Of a stretch of 64,000 nucleotides of DNA, positions 52,080 to 61,503 are shown piece after piece. Origin of the DNA: Rubrivirga sp046845755. Lineage in GTDB: Bacteria; Bacteroidota; Rhodothermia; Rhodothermales; Rubricoccaceae. Each line of letters starts with the position of its first letter. The first letter of the stretch is position 1. Made by a program: the position numbers and the translations under genes. The notes beneath the pieces were generated by a model. It saw nothing but the letters and a program-made list of their open reading frames with translations, did no database searches and was not told where the DNA came from. The stretch spans positions 1,054,001-1,118,000 of the forward strand of contig NZ_CP177357.1 in NCBI RefSeq assembly GCF_046845755.1, given 5' to 3'.

Positions 52080-53357
52080 GTGTCCGATTTCGACGTCTTT
52101 GCCGCCGCCGCCGCGCTCGCCGACGACGAGGAGCCGCGCCGCGCGCCCCGGTCCGGCTCGCCGACTTGCCACAACTGCGCGGCGCCCCTGACGGGCCCGT
52201 ACTGCGCCGCGTGCGGACAGATCGACCAGCCGCTGCGGATTCCGCTCCACCGGTTTCTGGCCCAGTCGCTCGTCGAGTTTTTCGGCGTCGACGGCCGCGT
52301 CTGGCGCACGCTGTTCGCGCTAGTCTTCAAGCCGGGGACGCTCACGCGCGACTTCCTGGCGGGCCGCCGCAAGCGCTACCTCCGCCCGCTGCGGATCTAC
52401 CTCTCGGCGACGCTCCTGTTCTTTTTCCTGCTCCAGCTGCTCGACCCCATCGGGCGGATCCAGGCCGACTGGCGGGGCGGCCCGGCCATGTCCGACACGA
52501 CCGTCACCGCCGCCGCCTACGTCGACTTTCTCGACGGACGGCTGGCGGAGGAGGCCGTCGAAGTGGCCGAGCTCGTGGCGCTCGCGGACTCGCTGCAGGC
52601 CGCCGCCGACAGCGCGCGCGCGGCGGTCGAGACCGCGCCGGACTCGCTGCGCGCCGACGCCGAGGACGGGCTCGCCGACTTGGTGGACGATCTCGACGAC
52701 GCGCTCGACGATGCCCGGAGCGCCGACGGCTCGCTCGATAATCAGCGCTTGGAGTGGCAGCGGGCCCAGGCGGCTGCGTTCCCCCCTGACAGCCTTATTG
52801 ATACGAAGGATCTGTTCCAAGCCTCCGTCCTCGTGGTTGGCTCCGACAACGACATCAACGTCAACGCGCCCGGGTGGCTGAACGACGCCCGGCCATTGCA
52901 GGAGCTCCGAGAGGCACGGACCCCTGAGGAGCAGGCGCAAGCGGGCACGGACCTCGCGCGGAGCTCGATCGGCAAGGTGCCCATCGTGCTGTTCCTGATG
53001 CTCCCGCTGTTCGCGCTCCTCCTCAAAATCCTCTACGTCCGGCGCGGGTGGTACTACTCCGAGCACTTGGTGCTGGGCTTGCACACGCACGCCTTCACGT
53101 TCGTGATGTTCACCGTCATCGCGCTGCTGTTGACGGCGTTCCCGACGGATAGCGACAACTCGCCAGTGAGCGTGCTGTCGGCGCTCCTGATCGGCGTCGT
53201 GCTGCCGATGTACTACCTCGTCACCATCAAGCGCGTGTACGGACAGGGCTGGATCAAGTCCATCGTCAAAACGAGCGTGCTGGTCGCGGTGTACTCGATG
53301 ACCTTGATCGTGGGCGGGTCCGTGTTGGCGGTGATCCTGGCCGCGCTCAGCGCGTGA
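52080..53357 (+). CDS. DUF3667 membrane protein
   Basis: A 425-aa protein. A zinc-ribbon (CHNCAAPLTGPYCAACGQ, about 30-47) is followed by the DUF3667 signature (PLRIPLHRFLAQSLVEFFGVDGRVWRTLFAL, GTLTRDFLAGRRKRYLRPLRIY). A first membrane helix (ATLLFFFLLQLL) leads to a large helical extracytoplasmic insert of about 170 residues (acidic, Ala/Asp-rich, probably coiled coil), and three or more C-terminal helices follow. Found in Bacteroidota; function unknown. Start GTG. Its 3' end overlaps the convergent PIN gene by 11 bases. Confidence 0.85.
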   Translation: MSDFDVFAAAAALADDEEPRRAPRSGSPTCHNCAAPLTGPYCAACGQIDQPLRIPLHRFLAQSLVEFFGVDGRVWRTLFALVFKPGTLTRDFLAGRRKRYLRPLRIYLSATLLFFFLLQLLDPIGRIQADWRGGPAMSDTTVTAAAYVDFLDGRLAEEAVEVAELVALADSLQAAADSARAAVETAPDSLRADAEDGLADLVDDLDDALDDARSADGSLDNQRLEWQRAQAAAFPPDSLIDTKDLFQASVLVVGSDNDINVNAPGWLNDARPLQELREARTPEEQAQAGTDLARSSIGKVPIVLFLMLPLFALLLKILYVRRGWYYSEHLVLGLHTHAFTFVMFTVIALLLTAFPTDSDNSPVSVLSALLIGVVLPMYYLVTIKRVYGQGWIKSIVKTSVLVAVYSMTLIVGGSVLAVILAALSA

Positions 53358-53757
53358 TCTGGGAGGGCCGTCGCGCGTCGAGGCCGTGCGCCAGCGCGCC
53401 GTCGAGCAGCGGCGCATCGAGCGTGACCAGCACGGCGCCGTGGGCGTCCGCGAGCGCGGCGAACCGGCGGTCGGTCTCCCCAGGGATAGAGGGGTAGCGG
53501 TCCGACGCGAGAGGCCCGTCGATGCGGCCTGCGGGCGGAAAGAGCCCGTCGGGGTCGAGGCCGCGCAGCGGCGGGATGCGGCCCAGGACGGCGAGCCCCT
53601 CGGCGCGCGTCGCCGGGCTCCACAGCGCGAGCAGGCGCCCCGCGCGGACCGCTTGCGCCAGCCGGCCCGACGCCGAATCGGGCCGGAACCCGGCGGCGAC
53701 GAGCACGCACGTGTCGAGCACGACCCGGCGCGGGACGGCGTCGCCCCGCGCCGGCAT
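53347..53757 (-). CDS. PIN-domain ribonuclease-like protein (no antitoxin seen)
   Basis: A 136-aa PIN-fold protein: RVVLDTCVLVAAGFRPDSASG (first acidic residue D16), WSPATRAEGLAVLGRI (E53), DRRFAALADAHGAVLVTLDAPLL (the third and fourth acids in an ADxxxAxLVTxD motif). This fits the VapC/PIN family, which are usually toxin endoribonucleases, but no antitoxin-like gene is adjacent. It is wedged between pckA (2 bases away, same strand) and the convergent DUF3667 gene, overlapping it by 11 bases. It may be a domesticated or orphan PIN protein. Confidence 0.75.
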   Translation of the reverse strand: MPARGDAVPRRVVLDTCVLVAAGFRPDSASGRLAQAVRAGRLLALWSPATRAEGLAVLGRIPPLRGLDPDGLFPPAGRIDGPLASDRYPSIPGETDRRFAALADAHGAVLVTLDAPLLDGALAHGLDARRPSQITR

Positions 53758-53759
53758 CG

Positions 53760-55370
<1,611 letters not shown>

Positions 55371-55431
55371 CGTCGGGGGGAGTTCAGGAAGCGCTTCCGG
55401 AAAGGGGACGCGCCGGCGCCTGCGAAGGGCG

Positions 55432-55439
55432 GAAAGATA
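55432..55439 (-). promoter_or_regulatory. TATCTTTC -7-like promoter of pckA
   Basis: TAnnTTTC box 61 bases before the pckA ATG, back to back with a TATCTTCG box 46 bases away on the other strand. Confidence 0.45.
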
Positions 55440-55485
55440 CCCGACGGGGCACCCGGGCGGATCCGGGGTCGCCCGGGACGCACGT

Positions 55486-55493
55486 TATCTTCG
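55486..55493 (+). promoter_or_regulatory. TATCTTCG -7-like promoter of the GWxTD gene
   Basis: TAnnTTCG box 40 bases before the ATG at 55534, in the pckA divergent region. Confidence 0.45.
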
Positions 55494-55533
55494 CCCCGCC
55501 CGTTCCGTGTGGGCGTCTCCCAACCCGCCCCGT

Positions 55534-56958
55534 ATGCTCCGTTTTTCCGCGCTCGCGGCGCTTGCCGCCCTCGTCCTCGCTGCCCCGGCCTCGGCCCAGC
55601 AGCCCGCCCCCGCCGTCTCCTCGGCGTCTTCGGCCGTCGTCTTCCGGCCCGACGCCGCGACGTTCCGCTACACCGACGACCAGTCGCTCGTCGAGCTGTA
55701 CCTCTCGCTCCGCGCCGAGTCGCTCCCGTTCGTGCGGACCGACAGCGGCCTGGTGGCCTCGATCCCCGTCCACGTCCAGGTCCGGACCGTCTCGCAGGGG
55801 GCCCCGGCCGGCGCCGCGGCGCCCATCATCGACGAGACGTACGACTTCGCCTACGCGCTCGCCGACACGTCGATGATCGGCTCGGGACAGGTCTTCGTCG
55901 AGCAGATGCGGATGGCCGTCGCGCCCGGCGCCTATGAGATCGAGGTGGCCGTTGCGCCCGAAGGGGAGAGCGAGGTCCGGGCGCTGCTCGAGCTGGCCGT
56001 GCCCGACTACGCGGCCGACGGCGGCACGGCGATCTCGGCCGTCCAGCTCGCGTCCGACGTGCAGCGCTCGACCGACACGGCGCACCCGATGTGGAAGAGC
56101 GGGCTGGTGGTCCGCCCCAACCCCGACGCGTTCTACGGCGGCACGCGCGGGGCCGTCTCGTACTACGCCGAGGTCTACGAGCCGCCGACGGCCGGCGACG
56201 AGTACACGCTGCTGTCGTTCGTGTCGGAGAGCATTGGCGGCTCCGCGATCGCCGGCCACGAGCGCCGGGCCACGCGCGCCGTCCGGCCCGTCGACGTGGT
56301 CGTGGGCCAGATCGACGTGGGCGACCTGCCGAGCGGGATCTACTTCCTGCGCTTGGTCGCGCTCGACGCGGCGAACGAGGCGGTCGCCGAGCAGTCCAAG
56401 CGGTTCTTCATCATCAACCCCGACGTGGAGCGGCCCGAGTCGCTCGCGGGCGACATGACCTACGAGGAGACGCTGTTCGCGGCGATGGGCGAGGAGGAGC
56501 TGGAGCTCAACGTGCGCCACGCCCGCGTAATCTCGACGGCGCGCGAGCAGGCGCAGATCGACGCGATCGTGACCGACGACGACCGCCGCCGCTTCCTGAC
56601 CAACTTCTGGGCGGCCCGCGACACCGACGGCATCCCGCGCTCGAACGAGGCCCGGCGCGCTTTCTACGACCGGCTCCGGCTTGTCGAGCAGCGGTTCTCC
56701 GAGTTCGGCAAGGAGCCCTACCGGACCGACCGCGGCCGGATCTACCTCACCTACGGCCCGCCGACCGAGATCGACCGCCGCATCTTCGAGGCCGACGCCT
56801 ACCCCCACGAGGTCTGGTACTACGACAACATCCCCGGCGAGGGCCGCTCCATCTTCGTCTTCGTGGACCGCTTCTCGTCCGACCAGTACGACCTGCTCCA
56901 CTCCGACGTGACGGGCGAGGTCTCGCTGCCGAGCTGGGAGACCGAGATCGTACGGTAG
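55534..56958 (+). CDS. GWxTD-domain exported protein (degenerate GWxTD motif)
   Basis: A 474-aa secreted protein (signal peptide MLRFSALAALAALVLAAPASA). The N-terminal two-thirds are beta-rich repeats (SVLE/YLSLRAESLPFV, IEVAVAPEGESEVRALLELAV, GIYFLRLVALDAANEAVAEQSKRFFI). The C-terminal GWxTD-type domain contains FLTNFWAARDTDGIPRSNEARRAFYDRL and FGKEPYRTDRGRIYLTYGPPTEID. The family's name motif GWxTD is PYRTD here. GWxTD proteins occur in Acidobacteria and Bacteroidota; function unknown. The next gene starts 7 bases later. Confidence 0.82.
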   Translation: MLRFSALAALAALVLAAPASAQQPAPAVSSASSAVVFRPDAATFRYTDDQSLVELYLSLRAESLPFVRTDSGLVASIPVHVQVRTVSQGAPAGAAAPIIDETYDFAYALADTSMIGSGQVFVEQMRMAVAPGAYEIEVAVAPEGESEVRALLELAVPDYAADGGTAISAVQLASDVQRSTDTAHPMWKSGLVVRPNPDAFYGGTRGAVSYYAEVYEPPTAGDEYTLLSFVSESIGGSAIAGHERRATRAVRPVDVVVGQIDVGDLPSGIYFLRLVALDAANEAVAEQSKRFFIINPDVERPESLAGDMTYEETLFAAMGEEELELNVRHARVISTAREQAQIDAIVTDDDRRRFLTNFWAARDTDGIPRSNEARRAFYDRLRLVEQRFSEFGKEPYRTDRGRIYLTYGPPTEIDRRIFEADAYPHEVWYYDNIPGEGRSIFVFVDRFSSDQYDLLHSDVTGEVSLPSWETEIVR

Positions 56959-56965
56959 CGGGCCG

Positions 56966-57484
56966 ATGGGCCCGCGCGCACGCCAGATCCGCCCGGAGAC
57001 GCCCGCCGACGGGCCGGCGGTCCGCGCGCTGACGCGGGCCGCGTTCGGGCGCGACGACGAGGCGGCCCTCGTCGACCGCATCCGCGACCGGGCCGCCGAC
57101 TACGCCGCGTTCGTCGCGGAGGCCGGCGGCGATGTCGTCGGGCACCTGGCGCTGAGCCGGGTCACGCTCGACCCGCCGGCGCCGGGGCTGACCGCCCTCG
57201 GGCTGGCGCCGATGGCGGTGGCGCCGGAGGTGCAGCGGAGCGGGGTCGGGTCGGCCCTCGTCCGGCACGCGCTGGCGTGGTGCCGCCGGTCGGGCGTCGG
57301 CGCCGTGTTCGTGCTCGGCCACCCGACGTACTACCCCCGGTTCGGGTTTGAGCCCGCCGCCCGCTACGGGATCGCCGACGAGTACGGCGCGCCGACCGAG
57401 GCGTTCATGGTCGCCGAGCTGACCCCGGGCGCCCTGGCGGATGTCGTGGGGACCGCGCGGTACGACCCGGCCCTCGCCGGCTAG
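56966..57484 (+). CDS. YhbS-type GNAT N-acetyltransferase
   Basis: A 172-aa GNAT protein: IRPETPADGPAVRALTRAAFGRDDEAALVDRIRDR at the N-terminus, ALGLAPMAVAPEVQRSGVGSALVRHALAWCRRSGVGAVFVLGHPTYYPRFGFEPA with the Q-R-x-G-V-G-S acetyl-CoA loop, and a C-terminal EAFMVAELTPGAL. The V-L-G-H-P-x-Y-Y-P-R-F-G-F block is diagnostic of the YhbS subfamily. Target unknown. Stop codon shares a CTAG with the convergent MscS gene. Confidence 0.92.
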   Translation: MGPRARQIRPETPADGPAVRALTRAAFGRDDEAALVDRIRDRAADYAAFVAEAGGDVVGHLALSRVTLDPPAPGLTALGLAPMAVAPEVQRSGVGSALVRHALAWCRRSGVGAVFVLGHPTYYPRFGFEPAARYGIADEYGAPTEAFMVAELTPGALADVVGTARYDPALAG

Positions 57485-58527
57485 GGCTGGGCCGTCGGTT
57501 CGGAGGCCGGCGGCTCTCCGGGCCCGAGGAGCCGCGTGCCCTCGAACGCCTTCGCCTCGTCGATGAACAGCTGGAGGTGCGGGAACGGGATCTCGATGCC
57601 GGCCGCGCGGAGCGCCTCGAACACCTTCTCCTGGTACTCGAACCGGATCGGCACCTCGATCTTGGGGTCGCGCAGGTGGAGCCGTAGCTCCATGTTGACC
57701 GACGAGTCGCCGAGCTCCGTCACCACGACGGCCGGCGCGTAGTCCGGGTGGATCCGCCTGTCGCCCTCGGCGAGCGCGAGGACGACGGCGCGCGCGGCGG
57801 ACGGGCTCTCCTTGTACGCGATCCCGAACGGCACCACGACGCGGAGCGCGCGCAGCATCGAGTGGTTGATGACCTTGTTCGAGATGACGTTCGCGTTCGG
57901 CAAGATCGCCATCTCGTTGTTGAGGGTCCGGAGCCGCGTCGTGCGGAGCGTGATCTCCTCGACGGTCCCGAAGGTGTCGTCGAGCTCGATGTTGTCGCCG
58001 ACGGCGAACGGGCGGTCGAGCAGGATGGTCACGCCCGCGATCAGGTTCTGGACGGTGTCCTGGGCGGCGAACCCGAGGGCGACGCCGGCGATGCCGAGCC
58101 CGGCGATGAGCGGCGCCACGGCAATGCCCAGCTTGTCGAGGACGGCGACGGCGGCGAGCACGGCGAACGTCCCGCGCAGGGCCCGCAGCACAAGCTGCTC
58201 GATGCCCGCGTCGACGCGGCGCGAGCGGCCCATCGCGCGGCGGAGCACGCTGTGGGAGACCCGGTAGACGACGTAGAAAAACAGCCCGACGACGACGGCG
58301 GGCAGCAGCCCGTCCAGCAGGAACCCACCGACGGCGTCGAGCACGCCTTCGATGGCGGCCTCCCATCGGCCCTCCGCGAGCGCGTCGGTCGCCACTTCCA
58401 GGTCGCGGCCGAGCCGTCCTAGGCCCTGCGTCGTGTCGACGACCGACGAGTCGGCGGCGGCTCGCGCAAGGGAGTCCTGTGCGAGCGAGTCGGCGGCGGC
58501 CGTGGAGTCGAGGGCGGCGGGCTGCAT
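57481..58527 (-). CDS. small mechanosensitive channel (MscS family)
   Basis: A 348-aa MscS-type channel that releases solutes during osmotic downshock. A polar N-terminal segment precedes three helices; TM3 with the pore signature reads LIAGLGIAGVALGFAAQDTVQNLIAGVTILLDRPFAVGD. The beta domain follows (IELDDTFGTVEEITLRTTRLRTLNNEMAILPNANVISNKVINHS), and the C-terminal alpha/beta portal ends in PFPHLQLFI. TM prediction puts the first helix near residue 62. The start ATG overlaps the folD stop by one base (TGATG). Confidence 0.93.
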   Translation of the reverse strand: MQPAALDSTAAADSLAQDSLARAAADSSVVDTTQGLGRLGRDLEVATDALAEGRWEAAIEGVLDAVGGFLLDGLLPAVVVGLFFYVVYRVSHSVLRRAMGRSRRVDAGIEQLVLRALRGTFAVLAAVAVLDKLGIAVAPLIAGLGIAGVALGFAAQDTVQNLIAGVTILLDRPFAVGDNIELDDTFGTVEEITLRTTRLRTLNNEMAILPNANVISNKVINHSMLRALRVVVPFGIAYKESPSAARAVVLALAEGDRRIHPDYAPAVVVTELGDSSVNMELRLHLRDPKIEVPIRFEYQEKVFEALRAAGIEIPFPHLQLFIDEAKAFEGTRLLGPGEPPASEPTAQP

Positions 58528-59396
58528 CAGGCGCGGCGGCGGGCGGCCTCGAGGGTGTTCGCCAGCAGCATCGCGATCGTCATCGGGCCGACGCCGCCGG
58601 GCACGGGCGTCAGCCATCCGGCCACGGATCCGACGTCGTCGGCCACGTCGCCGACGAGCCGGTAGCCCCGCTCGCGGCGCGCGTCGTCGACGCGGTTGAT
58701 GCCCACGTCGATGACGGCGGCGCCGGGCTTGACCATGTCGGCCGTCACGAAGGCCGGGCGACCGATCGCGGCGACCAGGATGTCGGCCTGGCGCGTGATG
58801 GCGCCCAGGTCGGCCGTGCGGCTGTGGCAGACCGTGACGGTCGCGTCGGTCCCGCGCCGCAGGAACAGGCTCGCCATCGGCTTGCCGACGATGTTGCTCC
58901 GGCCCACGACGACGGCGTGCGCGCCGGCCGTCGGGATCCCGGCGCGGACGAGCAGCTCGACGATCCCGGCGGGCGTGCACGGCAGCAGCGTCTCCTCGCC
59001 GAGGACGAGGCGCCCGACGTTCTCGGGGTGGAACCCGTCGACGTCCTTGGCCGGGTCGATGGCCCGGATGACGGCGCCCTCGTCGACGTGGTCGGGGAGC
59101 GGGAGCTGGACCAGGATCCCGTCGACGCCGTCGTCGGCGTTGAGCGCGGCGATCGTCGCTAGCAGGTCGGTTTGCGCCAGACTCTCGGGAAATGAGAGCG
59201 TCTCGGCGTCGATGCCGGCTTCGCCGGCGGCTTTCGCCTTGGCGCGGACGTACGAGGCGCTGGCGGGGTGGTCGCCGACGAGCACGACGCGCAGCGAGGG
59301 GGCGCGGCCGTGCGCCTTGGCGAAGGCGTCGGCGCCCTCGGCGACCTCGGCGCGGACATCGGCGGCGACGGCGCGGCCGTCGAGGATCTGAGCCAT
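58527..59396 (-). CDS. folD: bifunctional methylenetetrahydrofolate dehydrogenase/cyclohydrolase FolD
   Basis: Interconverts 5,10-methylene- and 10-formyl-THF. 289 aa. Signatures: PSLRVVLVGDHPASASYVRAKAKAAGEAGI (catalytic Lys of the YVxxK motif in SYVRAKAK), GILVQLPLPDHVDEGAVIRAIDPAKDVDGFHPENVGRL, PCTPAGIVELL, VVVGRSNIVGKPMASLF, CHSRTADL and GDVADDVGSVAGWLTPVPGGVGPMTIAMLLANT. A TAGCTTGG box lies 24 bases upstream; divergent from asd. Confidence 0.97.
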   Translation of the reverse strand: MAQILDGRAVAADVRAEVAEGADAFAKAHGRAPSLRVVLVGDHPASASYVRAKAKAAGEAGIDAETLSFPESLAQTDLLATIAALNADDGVDGILVQLPLPDHVDEGAVIRAIDPAKDVDGFHPENVGRLVLGEETLLPCTPAGIVELLVRAGIPTAGAHAVVVGRSNIVGKPMASLFLRRGTDATVTVCHSRTADLGAITRQADILVAAIGRPAFVTADMVKPGAAVIDVGINRVDDARRERGYRLVGDVADDVGSVAGWLTPVPGGVGPMTIAMLLANTLEAARRRA

Positions 59397-59420
59397 CGGT
59401 TTTGGAATGGGGGACCGCCG

Positions 59421-59428
59421 CCAAGCTA
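59421..59428 (-). promoter_or_regulatory. TAGCTTGG -7-like promoter of folD
   Basis: TAGCTTGG box 24 bases before the folD ATG. Confidence 0.5.
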
Positions 59429-59452
59429 GCGGGACGGCGGCGGGATGGGCGA

Positions 59453-59592
59453 ACGGGAAGAGGAGGGGAGGAGAAGAGGACGGGAGGCAAGGAGGGTCTA
59501 GCCGGGAAGGCGCCGAGCTGCGGCCGCCCGCTGAGCGTTGCCGGTCCGCTCTGGATCGTCTTCGCCTCTGCTCCTCCTCCCTTCTTCTCCCC
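59453..59592. other. folD/asd divergent region with opposed polypurine and polypyrimidine tracts
   Basis: Plus-strand purine run at 59453-59497 (AGAGGAGGGGAGGAGAAGAGG) is answered by a pyrimidine run near 59568-59592 (CTCCTCCTCCCTTCTTCTCCCC), forming a loose inverted repeat about 75 bases apart. No gene. Could form a long hairpin or triplex-prone DNA. Confidence 0.4.
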
Positions 59593-59651
59593 GGCCGGCT
59601 GGCGTCCGGCCCCCGCTGCGCGCACCTTTCAGCCCTCTCGACCCCCGTCCC

Positions 59652-60686
59652 ATGCTCCGCGCTGCCATCCTGGGCGCCACCGGCGCCGTCGGCCAGACGT
59701 TCGTCCGCTTGCTCGCCGACCACCCCCTCTTCGAGGTCGTCTCCGTCGTCGCCTCGGAGCGCTCGGCGGGCAAGCCGTACCGCGAGGCCGCCAACTGGGT
59801 GCAGGCCTCCCCGATGCCCGACCGGATCGGCGACTTGGTCGTGGAGTCCGTGGACGCGGCGCCCGACGCCGACGTCGTGTTCTCCGGGCTCGACGCGAGC
59901 GTGGCCGGCGACGTGGAGGCCGACTTTGCACGGCGCGGCTACGCGGTCGTCTCGAACGCCCGCAACTTCCGGATGGACCCGACGGTCCCGCTCCTCATCC
60001 CCGAGGTCAACCCCGACCACCTCGCCTTGGTCGACCGCCAGACGTGGGGCGACGGCTACATCGTCACGAACCCAAACTGCTCGACGGTCGGGCTGGTGCT
60101 CGCGCTCAAGCCCTTGCACGACGCGTTCGGCGTCGAGGCCGCGCACGTCGTCACGATGCAGGCGCTGAGCGGGGCGGGCTACCCCGGCGTCGCGTCGCTC
60201 GACGCGCTCGGGAATGTGGTCCCCTACATCGGTGGGGAGGAGGAGAAGCTGGCGACCGAGAGCCGCAAGCTGCTCGGCACGCTGGGGCCCGACGGCGTCG
60301 AGATGGCGGACGTGGTCGTCTCGGCCCAGTGCCATCGCGTGCCCGTCGTGGACGGCCACCTCGAAGCGGTCTCGCTGCGGCTGGCGGGCAACCCGTCGGC
60401 GGCGGACGTGTCGGCCGCGCTCCGCGACTGGACGAGCCCGCTGGCGGGCCGCGACCTGCCGACGGCGCCCGAGCGCCCCATCGTGGTCACCGACGACCCC
60501 GCCTCGCCCCAGCCGCGCCTCCACGTCCAGGCCGGCGGCGGGATGACGGTCACGGTCGGCCGCATCCAGGACTGCCCCGTGCTCGGCGTCAAGCTGGTCG
60601 TGCTCTCCCACAACACCGTCCGCGGCGCGGCCGGCGGCGCGATCCTGAACGCCGAGCTGCTCCACGCCGAGGGCCGCCTCGGGTGA
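59652..60686 (+). CDS. asd: aspartate-semialdehyde dehydrogenase, archaeal/fungal type
   Basis: NADPH-dependent enzyme of the Lys/Thr/Met pathway reducing aspartyl phosphate. 344 aa. ILGATGAVGQTFVRLLADHP is the nucleotide loop, NPNCSTVGLVLALKPLHDAFG carries the active-site Cys, and VVSAQCHRVPVVDGHLEAVSL provides the catalytic His. The extended form of this segment and the C-terminal VLGVKLVVLSHNTVRGAAGGAILNAELL mark the archaeal/fungal-type Asd rather than the E. coli type. The GNAT gene downstream starts inside its stop codon (GTGA). Confidence 0.95.
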   Translation: MLRAAILGATGAVGQTFVRLLADHPLFEVVSVVASERSAGKPYREAANWVQASPMPDRIGDLVVESVDAAPDADVVFSGLDASVAGDVEADFARRGYAVVSNARNFRMDPTVPLLIPEVNPDHLALVDRQTWGDGYIVTNPNCSTVGLVLALKPLHDAFGVEAAHVVTMQALSGAGYPGVASLDALGNVVPYIGGEEEKLATESRKLLGTLGPDGVEMADVVVSAQCHRVPVVDGHLEAVSLRLAGNPSAADVSAALRDWTSPLAGRDLPTAPERPIVVTDDPASPQPRLHVQAGGGMTVTVGRIQDCPVLGVKLVVLSHNTVRGAAGGAILNAELLHAEGRLG

Positions 60687-61162
60687 TCCGCCAAGCCCGA
60701 TCGGCCGACCTCGACGCGGCGCTGGCGCTGTGGCAGGCGCTCCACGACGAGCACGAGTCGCTCGACCCGCGCTACCGGCTCGCCGACGACGCGGCGGCGC
60801 GGTGGCGGACGAGCCTGCGCGACTGGGTCCGCAGCGACGCCAGCCGCGTGTTTTTTGCCCAGGAGACCGCCACCAGCGATTCGGTCGGGCTGATCACGGC
60901 GCACCTCTACGAGCCCGCGCCGACGTACCGCCCGCACCTGCTCGTCCACGTCGACGACCTCTATGTGCGGCCCGAGGCGCGGGGCCAGGGCCACGCGCGG
61001 GCGCTCGTCGAGGCGGCGGCGGCGTGGGGCCGGGCCGAGGGGGCGACCCAGCTCCGCGCGGGCGTGCTGGCGGCGAACGCGGCCGGGCGGGCCTTCTGGG
61101 CGTCGGTGGGCGCCGCCGACTTTTCGGTGACGGTGGCCGTCGAGCTGGGGGGCAGGCTATAG
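60683..61162 (+). CDS. GNAT-family N-acetyltransferase, 159 aa
   Basis: Starts at GTG overlapping the asd stop. Motifs: IRQARSADLDAALALWQALHDEHESLDPRYRL (N-terminal helix), LVHVDDLYVRPEARGQGHARALVEAAAAWGRAEGATQLRAGVLAANAAGRAFWASVGA (Q-G-x-G-like R-G-Q-G-H-A-R loop and N-x-x-G-R-x-F-W). This is the RimI/PhnO-like GNAT layout. The His in the acetyl-CoA loop is unusual but tolerated. Likely translationally coupled to asd; target unknown. Confidence 0.88.
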   Translation: MIRQARSADLDAALALWQALHDEHESLDPRYRLADDAAARWRTSLRDWVRSDASRVFFAQETATSDSVGLITAHLYEPAPTYRPHLLVHVDDLYVRPEARGQGHARALVEAAAAWGRAEGATQLRAGVLAANAAGRAFWASVGAADFSVTVAVELGGRL

Positions 61163-61216
61163 GCGGGCGCGTGTCGTGGCGGTGCCCGATGCTGCGGACC
61201 CGTCGGAACGGCTCTC

Positions 61217-61380
61217 GCAGGGGGCGCTTGCGCTCGGCAGATCCCCCCGTCCGCGCGGCGCTTCGCGAGCGGGGCTGGCGCCAGCATTGGAGAAGTCTCG
61301 CCCGAATGGCACCACGCCGCGCGGACTGTCCCCTTGGGAAAAGGGGGACAGCTCTCCCGCCTTGAGCGCAACCGCCAGGT
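61217..61380. repeat. dispersed intergenic repeat, copy B (with hairpin)
   Basis: In the 341-base gap between the GNAT gene and gpsA, which has no gene. It aligns with copy A (5882-6020): CTCGGCAGATCCCCCCGTCCG ~ CTGCAGACCCCCCGCCCG, then GCTTCGCGAGCGGGGCTGGCG and CACGCCGCGCGGACTGTCCCC. A hairpin lies at 61326-61351 (CTGTCCCCTT / AAGGGGGACAG). The gap also carries GCTCGCGCCAGCC-type words. Confidence 0.7.
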
Positions 61381-61491
61381 CGGCGAAGCCAGCGGTGGCA
61401 GTAGAGCGGAGGGATGCGCCAGCGGTTCACTCCGTTCTCCGCTTGCTTGCGCTCCTTCGCTCGCGCCAGCCGATCCGCTCCCGCCGCTTCT

Positions 61492-61499
61492 TATCCTGC
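61492..61499 (+). promoter_or_regulatory. TATCCTGC -7-like element of gpsA
   Basis: TATCCTGC ends 4 bases before the gpsA ATG, the same leaderless-type spacing as hisB. Confidence 0.35.
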
Positions 61500-61503
61500 C
61501 GTC

